IMG/VR virus record: IMGVR_UViG_3300037493_003850
Location: 1-29,541 of that record
Reading direction: 5' to 3' (one strand)
DNA length: 29,541 nt
Source of the DNA: a virus
The translations under genes and the position numbers were made by a program. Positions 24,182 to 29,541 of this stretch are shown here, one piece after another. Every line of letters begins with the position of its first letter. Positions within the stretch are counted from its first letter, which is position 1. The notes beneath the pieces are model-generated. The model was not told the origin of the DNA. It ran no database searches and saw only the letters and a program-made list of their open reading frames with translations.

Positions 24182-25003
24182 ATGAAAGCGATCGCATACG
24201 AGATCATCGACGGCCACAGCATCGTAAGGTCGATCGGCGAGCCGACGATCGATCCCGAGCTGACGAAGCGCGAGGCGAGAAAATGCCTCGAACGATCCGA
24301 GGAATACAAGACGTTCGATCGCGCTTATCGCGTTTGCTCCGGGCTCGAGGACGCAACCGAGGCCGAGACCGCGGCCGCGAAAGTCCAGTTGCTAAAGGTC
24401 CTTGAGGATGTTGTCGAGCTGCGCAAATCCATAGTGAAAAACAACCCGGTCTTTTTCCCCGTGGCCGGCGAGACGAACGTCCTGGACAACCACGCGGAGC
24501 TCTTACGCAAGGCCCTCGCGGAGCTCAAGGATCACGAGCTCCTAACGCTCGACGGCAAGATCGTCAGCGACGAGCGCGGCCGGCGAGCGTGGACACTGCA
24601 GGACAGCGGCCGATGGGACTATATGACGATCTCGAAGCTCGGCGAAAAGCTCCCCGAGGCCTATCGCTGGAACGAGGACCTATCACCCGTCGAGCTTCAC
24701 GCGATCCGCGAGCAAATGGACCGCGACCGGATCGAGGCCATGAGCGGGGACGAGCGCCGAGCTCGAGCGGAGGGTGAGGTCGACGCGGCACTCGACGCGA
24801 TCGTCCGTCGCCACTTGCGATCCCAGATCAAGGGCGAGGTGACGACGAGTGACAACCTGCGCATTATGTATGAGCAAGCGACCCTGCAAATATACGAGCG
24901 CTACCAGCTGATCAGCGACACCACAAGCGAGGTCACCGGCGATGAGCGAGAAGAAAACGTTGAACGATCGGGAAACCCTGGAGATGGACAGCGAGACCCA
25001 TAG
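24182..25003 (+). CDS. Hypothetical helical protein downstream of tail fibres
   Basis: This 273-residue protein starts at ATG 24182, three bases after the fibre stop. It is strongly charged and mostly helical: ELTKREARKCLERSEEYKTF, AAAKVQLLKVLEDVVELRKS, HAELLRKALAELKDHELLTL, and a long AIREQMDRDRIEAMSGDERR to AALDAIVRRHLRSQI stretch. It has no signal peptide or membrane segment. A gene in this slot is often a fibre-assembly chaperone, but no chaperone motif is recognised here. Its 3' end overlaps the next gene by 62 nt, so the two are likely coupled. Function unknown. Confidence 0.75.
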   Translation: MKAIAYEIIDGHSIVRSIGEPTIDPELTKREARKCLERSEEYKTFDRAYRVCSGLEDATEAETAAAKVQLLKVLEDVVELRKSIVKNNPVFFPVAGETNVLDNHAELLRKALAELKDHELLTLDGKIVSDERGRRAWTLQDSGRWDYMTISKLGEKLPEAYRWNEDLSPVELHAIREQMDRDRIEAMSGDERRARAEGEVDAALDAIVRRHLRSQIKGEVTTSDNLRIMYEQATLQIYERYQLISDTTSEVTGDEREENVERSGNPGDGQRDP

Positions 25004-25619
25004 ACGCGTAATCTCCGAGATCGAAGCGAAGTACAGCGAGCCCCTGGCCACACTCCCGATCCTACGGGAGATCCGCGAAAATCAGATCAGCGCTGCGCAG
25101 GAACACAAGAGCCAATACGGCCGGATCGCAGACGTGCTCGGTGAACAAAACACCGCTATTAACAGGTTATCCACAGACGTCGCGGGGCTGTCCATCCGAA
25201 CCGCGACGATCGAGATCGAACAGCAAAAACACGCTACGCTACTCGGGCAGGTGAAGGAACGGCAGGACGGTTGCGCAGCGAGGATCTCCCACGGCGACGA
25301 CACAACCGAGATCCGCGAGATCAGATCGCAGCTGCACAAGGCCGTCCAGCGCCGATCGACCCCGCCGCGCGGGATCAAGATCGCCGCCATTGTCGACGGT
25401 TCGGAGCAAGTGACGGGTGGATGGTGGTCGAGCCCGGCGGGCAAGGCCGTTTTGACCGCGCTGGCCGGCTTGCTCGTGGCGATCGCGAGTGCCCTTACCA
25501 CTTGGGCCACGCTATCCCCGAGTCAGGCGCCAACGCCAAGGCAAGCCCCGCCGATGACGAGCCCGGCTGACTCGAGAACGCCAGCCGACGAGACGAGACC
25601 ATGGTCGCCTAACGAGTAG
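24942..25619 (+). CDS. Coiled-coil protein with one C-terminal membrane segment (possible lysis accessory)
   Basis: This 225-residue protein starts at ATG 24942 inside the preceding gene, with GAGG nine bases upstream; an in-frame ATG at 24984 follows a second GGAG. Residues about 15-135 are helical with heptad-like spacing (TAINRLSTDVAGLSIRTATI). A single membrane helix spans about residues 166-190 (GKAVLTALAGLLVAIASALT), after which comes a Pro, Thr and Ser rich tail. Coiled coil plus terminal membrane anchor is the layout of XhlA-like and some other holin-accessory proteins. A structural membrane role is also possible. No endolysin is visible in this window, so the lysis link is weak. Confidence 0.7.
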   Translation: MSEKKTLNDRETLEMDSETHRRVISEIEAKYSEPLATLPILREIRENQISAAQEHKSQYGRIADVLGEQNTAINRLSTDVAGLSIRTATIEIEQQKHATLLGQVKERQDGCAARISHGDDTTEIREIRSQLHKAVQRRSTPPRGIKIAAIVDGSEQVTGGWWSSPAGKAVLTALAGLLVAIASALTTWATLSPSQAPTPRQAPPMTSPADSRTPADETRPWSPNE

Positions 25620-25622
25620 CGC

Positions 25623-25946
25623 CTACCAGGCCTTGCGGACGAGCGGAGCTCCGCCGGTCGAGCTCGAGAAGTAGTCACATGCAACGGTCATTGCGTCCGA
25701 TAGGTGGTACCGCAGGACGCTGACGACCACGGCGAATCGACTGTGGTTGCTCCGCCAACCGCCGATGGACAGCCCGACGGGCAAGCCGCGGAGCTCGTCG
25801 AGGCGCTGCCTGGCTTCACCAGGGGCTATGTCGACCTCGACGATCATAGTCCATGGCCGGACGGTCCCGCGACCGTGGCAGACGGGGCACGAGCTCGAGC
25901 AGGGGCCAACCCCGGCGACCGGGCAAGGACGCTTCTCTTTTACCAT
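25623..25946 (-). CDS. Small protein with N-terminal cysteine (zinc-like) motif
   Basis: This 107-residue protein starts at ATG 25946-25944, which has AAAGGAGGT seven bases upstream; the longer open frame to 26144 lies inside the neighbouring gene and has arginine-rich shadow composition. Near the N-terminus, CPVAGVGPCSSSCPVCHGRG holds four cysteines in a C-x7-C-x3-C-x2-C pattern, with the last pair like a DnaJ-type CxxCxGxG zinc knuckle. The rest is a compact alpha-beta sequence (MIVEVDIAPGEARQRLDELR, RFAVVVSVLRYHLSDAMTVA). It overlaps the preceding gene by 7 nt and ends 3 nt from the stop of the convergent late block. Zinc binding is inferred; function is unknown. Confidence 0.75.
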   Translation of the reverse strand: MVKEKRPCPVAGVGPCSSSCPVCHGRGTVRPWTMIVEVDIAPGEARQRLDELRGLPVGLSIGGWRSNHSRFAVVVSVLRYHLSDAMTVACDYFSSSTGGAPLVRKAW

Positions 25947-26227
25947 GACCAGACCTCCTTTAGCTGACCGGGCCCGCGTAGCACGAGCTCGAGCTTGTTG
26001 ACGCGACCGGCCGCGCTCGTCACCGGCTCGAGCGTCGCCGACCATCCGAGGGGCCCGATCGCGGCGTTGATTTGAGTAACAAGCGCATCTCGTCGCTCGA
26101 GGTTCACGTTTCGCCGTCCGCCGTCCGACCCAGCGAGCGACCACGGGAGGTCCCCGCGGAGAAGTCGGAGCTCGAGGACGCGTTCGGGCTGGCTTCGAAT
26201 GAGGTTCTGGATTTCAGTCGACGTCAT
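25940..26227 (-). CDS. Small hypothetical protein (95 aa)
   Basis: I place the start at ATG 26227-26225, which overlaps the upstream gene's stop as ATGA and has AAAGG upstream; the 80 extra N-terminal codons of the longer frame are out-of-frame shadow of the neighbour. The product is MTSTEIQNLIRSQPERVLEL followed by a basic segment and QINAAIGPLGWSATLEPV, then a strand pair around NKLELVLRGPG. The QINAAIGPLGWS piece faintly recalls single-strand annealing proteins of the Rad52 type, but the protein is far too short for that family. Function unknown. It overlaps the next gene by 7 nt, so translation is coupled. Confidence 0.75.
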   Translation of the reverse strand: MTSTEIQNLIRSQPERVLELRLLRGDLPWSLAGSDGGRRNVNLERRDALVTQINAAIGPLGWSATLEPVTSAAGRVNKLELVLRGPGQLKEVWSW

Positions 26228-26547
26228 GACCACTGGCCTTTCTCGATCTGCTCGTTGATCCGCGCGGCGAGCTCCCGGGCCTCGATCAATGCGCGCTGGT
26301 AGGCGCAATTGACGGTCGTTCCCACGTTCTGATTTTCCCAAAGCTTTACGATCCGCACCACGCCCTTGGCGTTCTTCGAGATCATTTGCGGGACCTCGCG
26401 GCCGAGCTCGCGGAGCACGTCGCGATCGACGATGACCACGGCGACGCGCTTGTATCGACCCCAACAATTAGCGGCTGGCGTGCAAGACGCGCTCATGACG
26501 ATCGCTTCGGTGTTTCTGGTCTCTTTGATTGCGGTTGCTGTTTTCAT
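26224..26547 (-). CDS. Small hypothetical protein, first gene of leftward operon (107 aa)
   Basis: The start is ATG 26547-26545, with AAAGGAG and a six-base gap upstream; ten extra codons of the open frame lie upstream of this site. The product opens with a short region (TATAIKETRNTEAIVM), then SCTPAANCWGRYKRVAVVIV with two cysteines and a strong hydrophobic strand, VDRDVLRELGREVPQMISK, GVVRIVKLWENQNVGTTVNC, and a C-terminal helix ARELAARINEQIEKGQ. It is a small alpha-beta protein with no recognised family. It is the first gene after the palindrome-bearing promoter at 26577-26606 and overlaps the next gene as ATGA. Confidence 0.75.
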   Translation of the reverse strand: MKTATAIKETRNTEAIVMSASCTPAANCWGRYKRVAVVIVDRDVLRELGREVPQMISKNAKGVVRIVKLWENQNVGTTVNCAYQRALIEARELAARINEQIEKGQWS

Positions 26548-26576
26548 GCTGTGCTCCTTTGTTGCTCTCCGCCTCA

Positions 26577-26606
26577 CTTATAGGAGCTTAGCTCCTATCG
26601 AGTAAA
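26577..26606 (-). promoter_or_regulatory. Sigma70-like promoter with operator-like palindrome in the spacer
   Basis: On the minus strand TTTACT (26606-26601) and TATAAG (26582-26577) are separated by 18 nt and match the consensus at 4 and 5 of 6 positions. The start site would be near 26570, leaving a leader of about 23 nt that holds AAAGGAG before ATG 26547. It lies in an 89-nt gap between two minus genes. A perfect inverted repeat fills most of the spacer and overlaps the -10 box. Confidence 0.6.
26580..26598. repeat. Perfect 8-bp inverted repeat, operator candidate
   Basis: ATAGGAGC and GCTCCTAT flank a 3-nt centre (TTA). The palindrome lies inside the spacer of the promoter for the leftward three-gene operon, where a bound repressor would block polymerase. 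The stem could also form a hairpin in a read-through transcript from the upstream genes, but no U-tract follows it on the minus strand, so a terminator role is less likely. Confidence 0.65.
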
Positions 26607-26636
26607 AGCGCAAGGAGAAAAAGCACAAGGGGGGCG

Positions 26637-27293
26637 CTACTTATTCCGCGCGAGCTCGAGCAACCCCGCGATCGACCTCGCGAGCGGGATCCGGAATCGA
26701 AAATCGCTCTCGTCACGCCACAGCTCGCGCTGCAGAACGAACCGCTCGGCGTTCGTTGCCCGGAGCGTCTCGTCCCCGGTGACTAGTGCGAGGTTCGGGT
26801 TGCGCGACGTATGGCCGGCCGTGGTATGCCCCCACGCCGTGGCCGAAATCCCGAGCTCGTCGAGGCGCATTACCAATTGCTGCAGGATCCCGCCGTGCAG
26901 GAGCTCGCCGGCTCGAGCGGGGCGAGGGTTGTCACCGGCTGTCCGGCAAGCGGCAAACCAAAGAACGGGCGAGGGCGCCAAGATCGCGGCCAGCGCGGCG
27001 GCGAGCCCGGGGAGCTTGGCTAGCGCGTGACCCGTTTGGATCCATCGCTCGGTCCCGTGGCAGAACAACGCGAGGACGTCGACGGGCTCGCCGAGCTCCG
27101 CGCGGGCGTCGAGCATCGCCCTCTCCGCGGCCGCTGGCCGCTGCAGCGCTGGCAGTTGCGGGATAGGGATCAAGGCGCAAGCGTCGCCGCGATCGGCGTG
27201 GAATTGGGCATAGGCGCGCGCCTCGCGCGTGAACTCGTCCCCGTCTCGTCTGCCGTGGGTGTTCTGTGCTGAGTAAAGGATGATATGTTTCAC
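26637..27293 (-). CDS. Caspase/CHAT-like (clan CD-type) protein, candidate cysteine protease
   Basis: This 218-residue protein starts at GTG 27293-27291. It opens with an alpha-beta fold (KHIILYSAQNTHGRRDGDEF). Residues 71-82 (VDVLALFCHGTE) end a hydrophobic strand in His79-Gly80, and residues 109-119 (PVLWFAACRTA) end another in Ala115-Cys116. A strand-HG and strand-xC-x-T pair about 37 residues apart is the catalytic layout of caspase, gingipain and CHAT proteases. A later AWGHTTAGHTSRNP is recalled from uncharacterised phage proteins. No insertion or prodomain is visible. Catalysis is inferred, and a structural clan-CD-like fold without activity is possible. Its start overlaps the stop of the alternate-frame ORF over the methyltransferase gene as GTGA. 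Confidence 0.7.
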   Translation of the reverse strand: MKHIILYSAQNTHGRRDGDEFTREARAYAQFHADRGDACALIPIPQLPALQRPAAAERAMLDARAELGEPVDVLALFCHGTERWIQTGHALAKLPGLAAALAAILAPSPVLWFAACRTAGDNPRPARAGELLHGGILQQLVMRLDELGISATAWGHTTAGHTSRNPNLALVTGDETLRATNAERFVLQRELWRDESDFRFRIPLARSIAGLLELARNK

Positions 27294-28405
27294 AGCCCGT
27301 CACCTTCCCGTAAAAGCGTTGACCAAAGTAGCGAACGCATACGCTGCTTGAACCGGGACCACTGCATTGCCGAGGGCGTGGAGCTGCTCGCGACGGAAGC
27401 CCAGCCCGTTGGATAGCCCATCAATGACTCGACAAAGCGTGGGTTCAACGCTCGGCCAGAACTCGACGGGTACAGTTGCCCATCGCTCGAGGTCGGCGGG
27501 ACCGGGCGGCCAGATCGACACGCCACATCGGTCAAGCTCACCCCCGGATGAGCCTTGCTCCCCGGCAGACACCTTTGACCGCTCGCCTTGAAATCCGTTG
27601 CCGTTGCCGTTGGCCAGATCTTCGATTGATTGGTCAGACCCGCTTCCCGTCGATTGCCACAAGCTGCCCCTTTGGTCCCGTTCGAGGCCATCGGCGTTGC
27701 CCATCCCTTCGCCTGCCCCGTCAATAGCATCTCCCCTTTGCGCTCTCCTGAGCGGCTCAAGCAACCCGCTTTGCCTAAGCCCGCCGTAGGCGTCTGCCAG
27801 TCCTTCGCCCATGTGTGCAAGCTCGGTGTCCCAGCGCTCGGGCGCGTGCAGTTCGATCCATTCTGCGAGCTCCCCGACTCGCTCGCGGCCGGCGTCGGAC
27901 ACTGCGAGCGCGAATAGGCGTTCCCTTTGATGAGGGGCGCCCACCGTTGATGCTCGGCAGACCATCGCCGCAACCGTGTAACCCAAGCTTTGTAAATCTC
28001 GGGCGGCGACGTCGAAGCCGGCGGACAGATGGCGGGCGACGTTTTCGAGAAAGACGAGGGGAGGTCCGCATTCTCCGATGATTCGGAACACCTCGGGCCA
28101 AAGGTGTCTTGCATCGGCGGCTCCGCGCTTTTGGCCGGCGACGCTGAAAGGCTGGCATGGGTAGCCCGCTGTAACGCAATCCACAGGTCCACGCCAAGGT
28201 CTGCCGTCAAAGGTTCGCAAGTCGTCCCAGATAGGTGCTTGAGGTATGTGGCCTTGCTCCATACTCTGTGCGAGAATGGAAGCGCAGTATGCGTCCCGCT
28301 CGACAGCACAAATAGTTCGTGCGCCGGGTACCGCGATCTCAACACCGAGATCGAGACCTCCGAGACCAGTGCACAACGACAGTATTCTGGGAGGTATAAC
28401 CACAT
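27290..28405 (-). CDS. Alternate-frame ORF overprinting the cytosine methyltransferase gene
   Basis: A 371-codon frame, +1 relative to the methyltransferase, runs the full length of that gene. Its ATG (28405-28403) shares the AAGGA site and overlaps the methyltransferase GTG as ATGTG. Its TGA overlaps the GTG of the next gene as GTGA. The product has ATHASLSASPAKSAEPP, a FSKTSPAI segment, repeated WxTPTA-like units (WQTPTAG, WATPMAS, IWPTATATD) and LNPRFVESLMGYPTGW near residue 320. I recall phage hypothetical proteins with the same WPTPTA repeats and LNP-x-WVEWLMGFP ending. It may be a real overlapping gene, or a long shadow of the methyltransferase, the commoner explanation in GC-rich DNA. 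Confidence 0.4.
   Translation of the reverse strand: MWLYLPEYCRCALVSEVSISVLRSRYPAHELFVLSSGTHTALPFSHRVWSKATYLKHLSGTTCEPLTADLGVDLWIALQRATHASLSASPAKSAEPPMQDTFGPRCSESSENADLPSSFSKTSPAICPPASTSPPEIYKAWVTRLRRWSAEHQRWAPLIKGNAYSRSQCPTPAASESGSSQNGSNCTRPSAGTPSLHTWAKDWQTPTAGLGKAGCLSRSGERKGEMLLTGQAKGWATPMASNGTKGAACGNRREAGLTNQSKIWPTATATDFKASGQRCLPGSKAHPGVSLTDVACRSGRPVPPTSSDGQLYPSSSGRALNPRFVESLMGYPTGWASVASSSTPSAMQWSRFKQRMRSLLWSTLLREGDGL
27300..28403 (-). CDS. C5-cytosine DNA methyltransferase
   Basis: This 367-residue enzyme would transfer methyl from S-adenosylmethionine to carbon 5 of cytosine in DNA. Motifs are complete and in order: I, ILSLCTGLGGLDLG near residue 10; IV, the PCQ catalytic loop in AGYPCQPFS (Cys83); VI, FLENV (Glu120); VIII, QRERLF at 159-164; and the C-terminal ALGNAVVPVQAAYAF (motif X). 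The target-recognition part (about 170-330) is Gly, Asn and Asp rich with LADA, GNAD and LANGNGN segments. The start is GTG 28403; an in-frame TAA at 28415-28413 excludes anything longer. No nuclease partner is visible, so protection of phage DNA from host restriction is more likely than a restriction-modification pair. Specificity is not predictable. Confidence 0.93.
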   Translation of the reverse strand: MVIPPRILSLCTGLGGLDLGVEIAVPGARTICAVERDAYCASILAQSMEQGHIPQAPIWDDLRTFDGRPWRGPVDCVTAGYPCQPFSVAGQKRGAADARHLWPEVFRIIGECGPPLVFLENVARHLSAGFDVAARDLQSLGYTVAAMVCRASTVGAPHQRERLFALAVSDAGRERVGELAEWIELHAPERWDTELAHMGEGLADAYGGLRQSGLLEPLRRAQRGDAIDGAGEGMGNADGLERDQRGSLWQSTGSGSDQSIEDLANGNGNGFQGERSKVSAGEQGSSGGELDRCGVSIWPPGPADLERWATVPVEFWPSVEPTLCRVIDGLSNGLGFRREQLHALGNAVVPVQAAYAFATLVNAFTGR

Positions 28406-28412
28406 TAGTTCC

Positions 28413-28592
28413 TTACTTGAACGCCATTCGAGCGCTCAAAAACTCGAGAAACGATCGCTCGTTCACGATCCACGTCTCGCCCACTTTCGAACAGTCGAAC
28501 CGCTTCTCAGCGCACCAGTTTATGATCGTTCGCCGGTCGACTCGCGCGAGCTCGGCCGCTTGTGACGCTGATATCCATTTTGTTTTTGCCAT
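28413..28592 (-). CDS. Small helix-turn-helix DNA-binding protein (excisionase-like)
   Basis: ATG 28592-28590 opens 59 codons ending at TAA 28415-28413. The sequence reads MAKTKWISASQAAELARVDR then RTIINWCAEKRFDCSKVGET, WIVNERSFLEFLSARM. This is a single winged helix-turn-helix of the MerR/excisionase type (HTH_17): S-x-x-Q-A-A-E-L-x-x-V-x-x-R-T-I-x-x-W, then a wing ending in W-x-V. The gene starts one base after the kinase stop and ends seven bases before the ATG of the alternate frame. It may regulate its own operon, or act like Xis or a small terminase-type binder. No integrase is visible here. Confidence 0.8.
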   Translation of the reverse strand: MAKTKWISASQAAELARVDRRTIINWCAEKRFDCSKVGETWIVNERSFLEFLSARMAFK

Positions 28593-28593
28593 A

Positions 28594-29073
28594 TTAAAGT
28601 CCGCCCGGGATCATCCGGTATCGTTTCACATGAAATCCGTGGTCCCGTAGCTCGTCCATTAGTCCCCGGTACGCTTCGAGGACCCGCGAGGCCTGGGCTC
28701 TGACCCTGGAGGTCTGTTCAGCATCGCGAGCGTCACCGAAACGAGCCTCGATCCTCAAATACTCGGGCGCGTCCACGTCGCAATGAATGATCCGGTCCAC
28801 GCGCCCGTCTCGGAGCGACGAGATCACCGTGGCCAGATCGCCGCCGCACCCAAGGGGCTGGTAGCAATAGTTCGTGACCGTCGGCCAGCGATCCGAGATC
28901 ATATCGGGATGCACAACCGAGGCCAGGGCCCTCGAGCACGCGAGCGCGAACTCTTCCGGCGACTCTGGACGGTAGGGCGACTGGTGAACGGCCGGCCAGC
29001 CCGTGGCCATGGACAGCGTTCGGGCCAGGGTTGATTTTCCAGTCCCGTCAAACCCCTCAATGAGCACGTGCAT
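28594..29073 (-). CDS. Thymidylate-kinase-like P-loop nucleotide kinase
   Basis: This 159-residue protein starts at ATG 29073-29071 with GGAG eight bases upstream; the extra 32 codons of the longer frame lie inside the helicase gene. The Walker A motif GFDGTGKST is at residues 6-14. MISDRWPTVTNYCYQPLGCG resembles the D-R-Y-x-x-S-x-x-AYQ segment of thymidylate kinases, with Trp in place of Tyr. HCDVDAPEYLRIEARFGDAR fits the lid region, where the basic residues expected near the end are represented by R and RR pairs. It is shorter than typical thymidylate kinases (about 205-215 residues), as are other phage nucleotide kinases. It probably supplies dNDPs for phage replication; the exact nucleotide is unknown. 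Confidence 0.8.
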   Translation of the reverse strand: MHVLIEGFDGTGKSTLARTLSMATGWPAVHQSPYRPESPEEFALACSRALASVVHPDMISDRWPTVTNYCYQPLGCGGDLATVISSLRDGRVDRIIHCDVDAPEYLRIEARFGDARDAEQTSRVRAQASRVLEAYRGLMDELRDHGFHVKRYRMIPGGL

Positions 29074-29541
29074 GGTATGACTCCAATGCGTCGAGCAAGG
29101 ACGCTTGCAATTCGGCCTTTTGGCCGAGCCTCGAAGCGATCGCCTCATCGACCGTCTCACGGCAAACAAGGTGATAGACGAACACGTGATCGGTCACGCC
29201 TTGGCGACGTATACGTCTGTTCAGTTGCATGTATGCTTCGAGGTCATCGGTCAGCGAATACCAGATCACATGACGCCCGGATCCATGCTGCAGGTTAATG
29301 CCATGGCTCGCACTCGCCGGGTGCAATAGCAGCATGGGGATCTCGTCTCGGTTCCACTTCTCGACGATCCGCGCCCCCTGCTCGGCCGAGCACCCCGCGC
29401 CAATGACATAGTCTGTGCGGAACTCCGCTTGTAGCGCTTGGCGTTCCTCGTCGAAATTGTAGACCACGGCAACCGGTTTCCCCTGCAGCTCGTCGACTAA
29501 GTCGCGCAAGAGCTCGAGCTTGTGTCGATTTAGCCGCGTGG
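29057..29541 (-). CDS. SNF2/DEAD-like helicase, C-terminal part (cut by window edge)
   Basis: The frame is open to the right window edge, so only the final 160 or so residues are visible. They form a RecA-like second helicase domain: KPVAVVYNFDEERQALQAEF opening strand, an IPMLLLHPASASHGINLQHG segment (motif V type), and AYMQLNRRIRRQGVTDHVFV, a motif VI of the Q-x-x-RR-x-R-Q-G kind used by SNF2-type phage helicases. The end is helical (ALGQKAELQ-like region and LLDALESYHARAH). Its TGA (29059-29057) overlaps the kinase start by 17 nt, so the two are coupled. Phage enzymes of this kind act in replication or recombination; the exact role cannot be told. Confidence 0.82.
   Translation of the reverse strand, partial: TRLNRHKLELLRDLVDELQGKPVAVVYNFDEERQALQAEFRTDYVIGAGCSAEQGARIVEKWNRDEIPMLLLHPASASHGINLQHGSGRHVIWYSLTDDLEAYMQLNRRIRRQGVTDHVFVYHLVCRETVDEAIASRLGQKAELQASLLDALESYHARAH

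Noticed and set aside
25640-25665. GC-rich palindrome around GCGGAGCTCCGC as a terminator
   Set aside because: It lies inside a coding sequence and has no following T-tract on either strand.
25947-26144. N-terminal extension of the cysteine-motif protein
   Set aside because: AAAGGAGGT points to ATG 25946; the extension is Arg-rich and overlaps the neighbouring gene.
26228-26467. N-terminal extension of the 95-residue protein
   Set aside because: Arg-rich shadow of the upstream gene; ATG 26227 has an ATGA overlap with that gene's stop.
27775-28197. 140-codon minus-strand frame in the third frame over the methyltransferase gene
   Set aside because: Arg-rich composition, no ribosome binding site and no motif, in contrast to the 371-codon frame.
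29074-29169. N-terminal extension of the nucleotide kinase
   Set aside because: The P-loop normally lies within about 10 residues of the start; ATG 29073 has GGAG upstream and the extra codons are basic shadow of the helicase gene.

Overview
The window is a high-GC segment of a tailed-phage or prophage genome with a contractile tail (myovirus type). The head genes look lambda-like: portal, S49 head-maturation protease with a nested scaffold, decoration protein, major capsid protein and head-tail joining proteins. The tail genes look Mu-like: sheath, tube, overlapping assembly chaperones, tape measure, gpN-like circularization protein, gpP/gpD-like hub, gp45-like spike, then gp46-, gp47- and gp48-like baseplate proteins. 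No rRNA, tRNA, CRISPR array, insertion sequence, integrase or attachment site was seen. The host cannot be named; a proteobacterium is a guess.

Positions 1-25619 form one rightward late block. Nearly all genes abut or overlap by ATGA, GTGA, TAATG or 8 nt, which indicates one long translationally coupled transcript. The order is: possible terminase tail, gpW-like protein, portal, two small structural proteins, protease/scaffold, decoration protein, capsid, connectors, tail completion, sheath, tube, chaperones, tape measure, baseplate, fibres (17866-24178), and two genes of unknown or possible lysis function (24182-25619). The adhesion region is unusual. The gp48-like baseplate protein keeps its N-terminal part in one gene, while its characteristic C-terminal end sits at the end of a 1361-residue fibre protein two genes downstream. 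A carbohydrate-binding-like domain is also split across the first of these gene junctions.

Positions 25623-29541 are leftward and converge on the late block with 3 nt between stop codons. From the right edge they encode the C-terminus of a helicase, a thymidylate-kinase-like P-loop kinase, a 59-residue helix-turn-helix protein, a C5-cytosine DNA methyltransferase, and a small protein with the His-Gly and Ala-Cys motifs of caspase/CHAT-like folds. A sigma70-like promoter with a perfect palindrome in its spacer (26577-26606) then precedes three tightly coupled small genes of unknown function.

The most unusual feature is that the methyltransferase gene is open in a second same-strand frame for its full length. 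That 371-codon frame has its own ATG, shares the ribosome binding site, ends in a GTGA overlap with the next gene, and carries motifs recalled from an uncharacterised phage protein family. The best candidates for something undescribed are this dual-coding locus, the dispersed gp48/adhesin system and the caspase/CHAT-like protein.
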